Source: Cloacibacillus evryensis DSM 19522 (lineage in GTDB: Bacteria > Synergistota > Synergistia > Synergistales > Synergistaceae). Taken from it: 64,000 nt of DNA. Location: NCBI RefSeq assembly GCF_000585335.1, contig NZ_KK073872.1, forward strand, positions 1,229,183 through 1,293,182, in the 5' to 3' direction. Each line of letters opens with the position of its first letter. Position 1 is the stretch's first letter. Positions 62,613 through 64,000 of this stretch are shown one piece after another. The notes beneath the pieces were generated by a model that searched no databases, was not told the origin of the DNA, and saw only the letters and a list, made by a program, of their open reading frames with translations. The position numbers and the translations under genes are program-made.

Positions 62613-64000
62613 ATCGAGTAGGAGGCCTCCCATTATTTGAGAGGCCGTCCTCTCACACCACCGTACGTACCGTTCGGTATACGGCGGTTCGGTAACGAGC
62701 GCGCATTGCCTCATATCGCAGCAGGATATCGTCATATCCCTGCGAGGCGAGGTATTTGTTGGTCAGTGAGGTGGTCAGTATCCACGTTCTGGCTATATGC
62801 CAGCATCCGAGCCTGCTGTTTGCCCATCGCCACGCGTCCCTGTGATGGATCCCCAGCTGCCTGAGGTTCTTGTATTTCGGCCATATCCTTTTCCACTGTT
62901 TCCAGTAGATTTGCCGTATCCTGCGTCTTATCCATCCAGTCAGCTGTAACATCGCGCTTTTCATTTCGGCTATCGCATAGTAGCCCAGCCATCCCGTCGT
63001 GTATTTCCTGAGGTTTAGCATGATGGTCTCTATCGAGCGTCCCTGATTCCTGGCGGTAAGTTTTCGGATTTTGTCTTTGAACCGTTTCAGGCTTTGTTCG
63101 TGTGCCCTTATCTTCGTTTCTCCTTTGCTAGGGTAGAGGGAGAAACCAAGAAATTTGAGTTTTGTCGGGCTTCCGATACAACTTTTCTTTTGGTTCACTT
63201 TGAGTTTCAGCGTTCCTTCAAGATAATTGACGCAGTTTCCCATTACTCTTTGGGCGGCTCTTGCGCTTTTGACATATATGTTGCAGTCGTCGGCATATCT
63301 TACAAATTTGTGTCCTCTGCTTTCCAGCAGTTTGTCAAATTTTGTAAGGTAGATGTTGGAGAGGAGCGGTGAGAGGTTGCCTCCCTGCGGAGTTCCTTCT
63401 GTGGTCGAGCTGATGAGCCCGTTTTCCATTACTCCGCTTTTGAGGTATTTCCTGATGAGCCTTATTACACGCTCGTCTTTTATCTCTTCCCGAAGCATCT
63501 TTATGAGCAGGTTGTGGTTGACTGTGTCAAAGTATTTGGCCAGGTCGATATCCACTGATACTTTGTATCCCTGTTCGTAATATATCCTCGCCTGTTCTAT
63601 TGCCTGATGGGCGCTTCTCCCTTTGCGGAATCCATAGCTGCCGTCGGAGAATTGCTTCTCGAATATTGGCGTCAGCACTTGGGAGATGGCTTGCTGTATC
63701 ATACGGTCTATGACCGTGGGGATTCCCAGCTTGCGCTTTCCTCCGTCCGCTTTGGGGATTTCTACTCTCTTTACTGCCTGGGGCCTGTAGCTTCCATCAT
63801 AGAGGCTTTGGATAAGTTCGGGATAGTGCTCCTTCAGGTGTCCATACATCGCTTGGACTGTCATTCCATCTATGCCTGACGCACCTCCGTTTTTGACTAC
63901 CCGTTTGTACGCCTCTGCCATGTTCGCTCTGGTGAGGATACATTCGAGCAACGTTTGCGCTCTTTCTTCTCCTGCGTTTTCTGTGTGGGCAATACTCGGC
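62613..64000 (-). mobile_element. Group IIC intron, copy 2 (cut by the window end)
   Basis: The 3' part of a second intron, ending ACTCGAT at 62613, immediately next to the GTGCG start of copy 1 with no exon between. The sequence is offset from copy 1 by exactly 1884 bp, with only a handful of differences (for example near 63100, 63367, 63763 and 63866). Its 5' end and 5' exon lie beyond the window. Confidence 0.9.
62653..64000 (-). CDS. ltrA: Group II intron reverse transcriptase/maturase, copy 2 (partial)
   Basis: Same protein as copy 1 with only a few changes (for example Ala for Val in KIRAHEQ). The YADD box and all RT motifs are intact. By the 1884-bp offset its start would lie at about 64077, outside the window, so the N-terminus is missing here. 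Confidence 0.93.
   Translation of the reverse strand, partial: PSIAHTENAGEERAQTLLECILTRANMAEAYKRVVKNGGASGIDGMTVQAMYGHLKEHYPELIQSLYDGSYRPQAVKRVEIPKADGGKRKLGIPTVIDRMIQQAISQVLTPIFEKQFSDGSYGFRKGRSAHQAIEQARIYYEQGYKVSVDIDLAKYFDTVNHNLLIKMLREEIKDERVIRLIRKYLKSGVMENGLISSTTEGTPQGGNLSPLLSNIYLTKFDKLLESRGHKFVRYADDCNIYVKSARAAQRVMGNCVNYLEGTLKLKVNQKKSCIGSPTKLKFLGFSLYPSKGETKIRAHEQSLKRFKDKIRKLTARNQGRSIETIMLNLRKYTTGWLGYYAIAEMKSAMLQLTGWIRRRIRQIYWKQWKRIWPKYKNLRQLGIHHRDAWRWANSRLGCWHIARTWILTTSLTNKYLASQGYDDILLRYEAMRARYRTAVYRTVRTVV

Overview
The window is about 57% G+C bacterial chromosome. Its gene content points to an anaerobic diderm, most likely a Synergistota member of the Cloacibacillus/Synergistes type. The reasons are a Thermotoga-type trimeric [FeFe] hydrogenase locus, SLH-domain outer-membrane porins (OmpM type), a Firmicutes-like veg-ispE-purR block and fapR-plsX-fab operon in a cell with an outer membrane, selenocysteine insertion genes and a CooS-CooF-FNOR operon. 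The taxonomic call is an inference from content, not a database result.

Layout. 0-5.5 kb: a LysR regulator, then hydCBA and a detached [2Fe-2S] domain protein. 5.6-7.9 kb: groES-groEL behind a perfect CIRCE operator. 8.0-8.7 kb: a RelBE-like toxin-antitoxin pair. 8.8-10.5 kb: an interspersed repeat interrupted by a decayed IS3-family element. 10.5-12.7 kb: a PilC-like gene and a type IV pilin with a long hairpin-rich leader. 12.8-16.5 kb: a LysR gene divergent from a CoA-disulfide/persulfide reductase-rhodanese fusion and a siroheme sulfite/nitrite reductase-like protein. 16.7-25.6 kb, mostly minus strand: tRNA(CAU), a 59-residue ferredoxin, purR, ispE, veg, selB, selA, hemW, lepA. 25.7-33.8 kb: rsmA, trmB, an MFS exporter, rsmD-coaD, an acetyltransferase, tmcAL, ackA, yceD-rpmF. 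33.9-42.2 kb: the fatty-acid operon fapR-plsX-fabH-fabK-fabD-fabG-acpP-fabF-rnc, ending in a PilX-like gene.

42.3-56.3 kb is an accessory region. An IS110-family element sits in an interspersed repeat. Its left end appears to encode a bridge RNA whose guide segments match its own insertion site, and its two ends would form a 17-bp-spaced promoter if joined. A second IS (IS1202-like, 17-bp target duplication) is nested inside it. Next comes the most striking locus: three SLH-porin genes, two paralogous periplasmic proteins and a tyrosine recombinase. A central segment of about 1.8 kb carries the recombinase, a promoter/leader, the signal peptide and the first half of the SLH domain. It is flanked by inverted repeats inside the porin coding sequences. 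On its left lies a promoterless, headless porin body plus paralog reading left; on its right lies a second porin body plus paralog reading right. Inversion would move the promoter and N-terminus from one cassette to the other, exactly in frame. I interpret this as a recombinase-driven outer-membrane protein switch.

56.3-60.4 kb: an Rrf2 regulator with a shared operator and a divergent cooS-cooF-NAD(P)H oxidoreductase operon. 60.4-64 kb: a 127-bp hairpin, another interspersed repeat, and two group IIC introns in direct head-to-tail contact, the second cut by the window end. All conclusions come from reading the sequence and from family knowledge; no searches were run.
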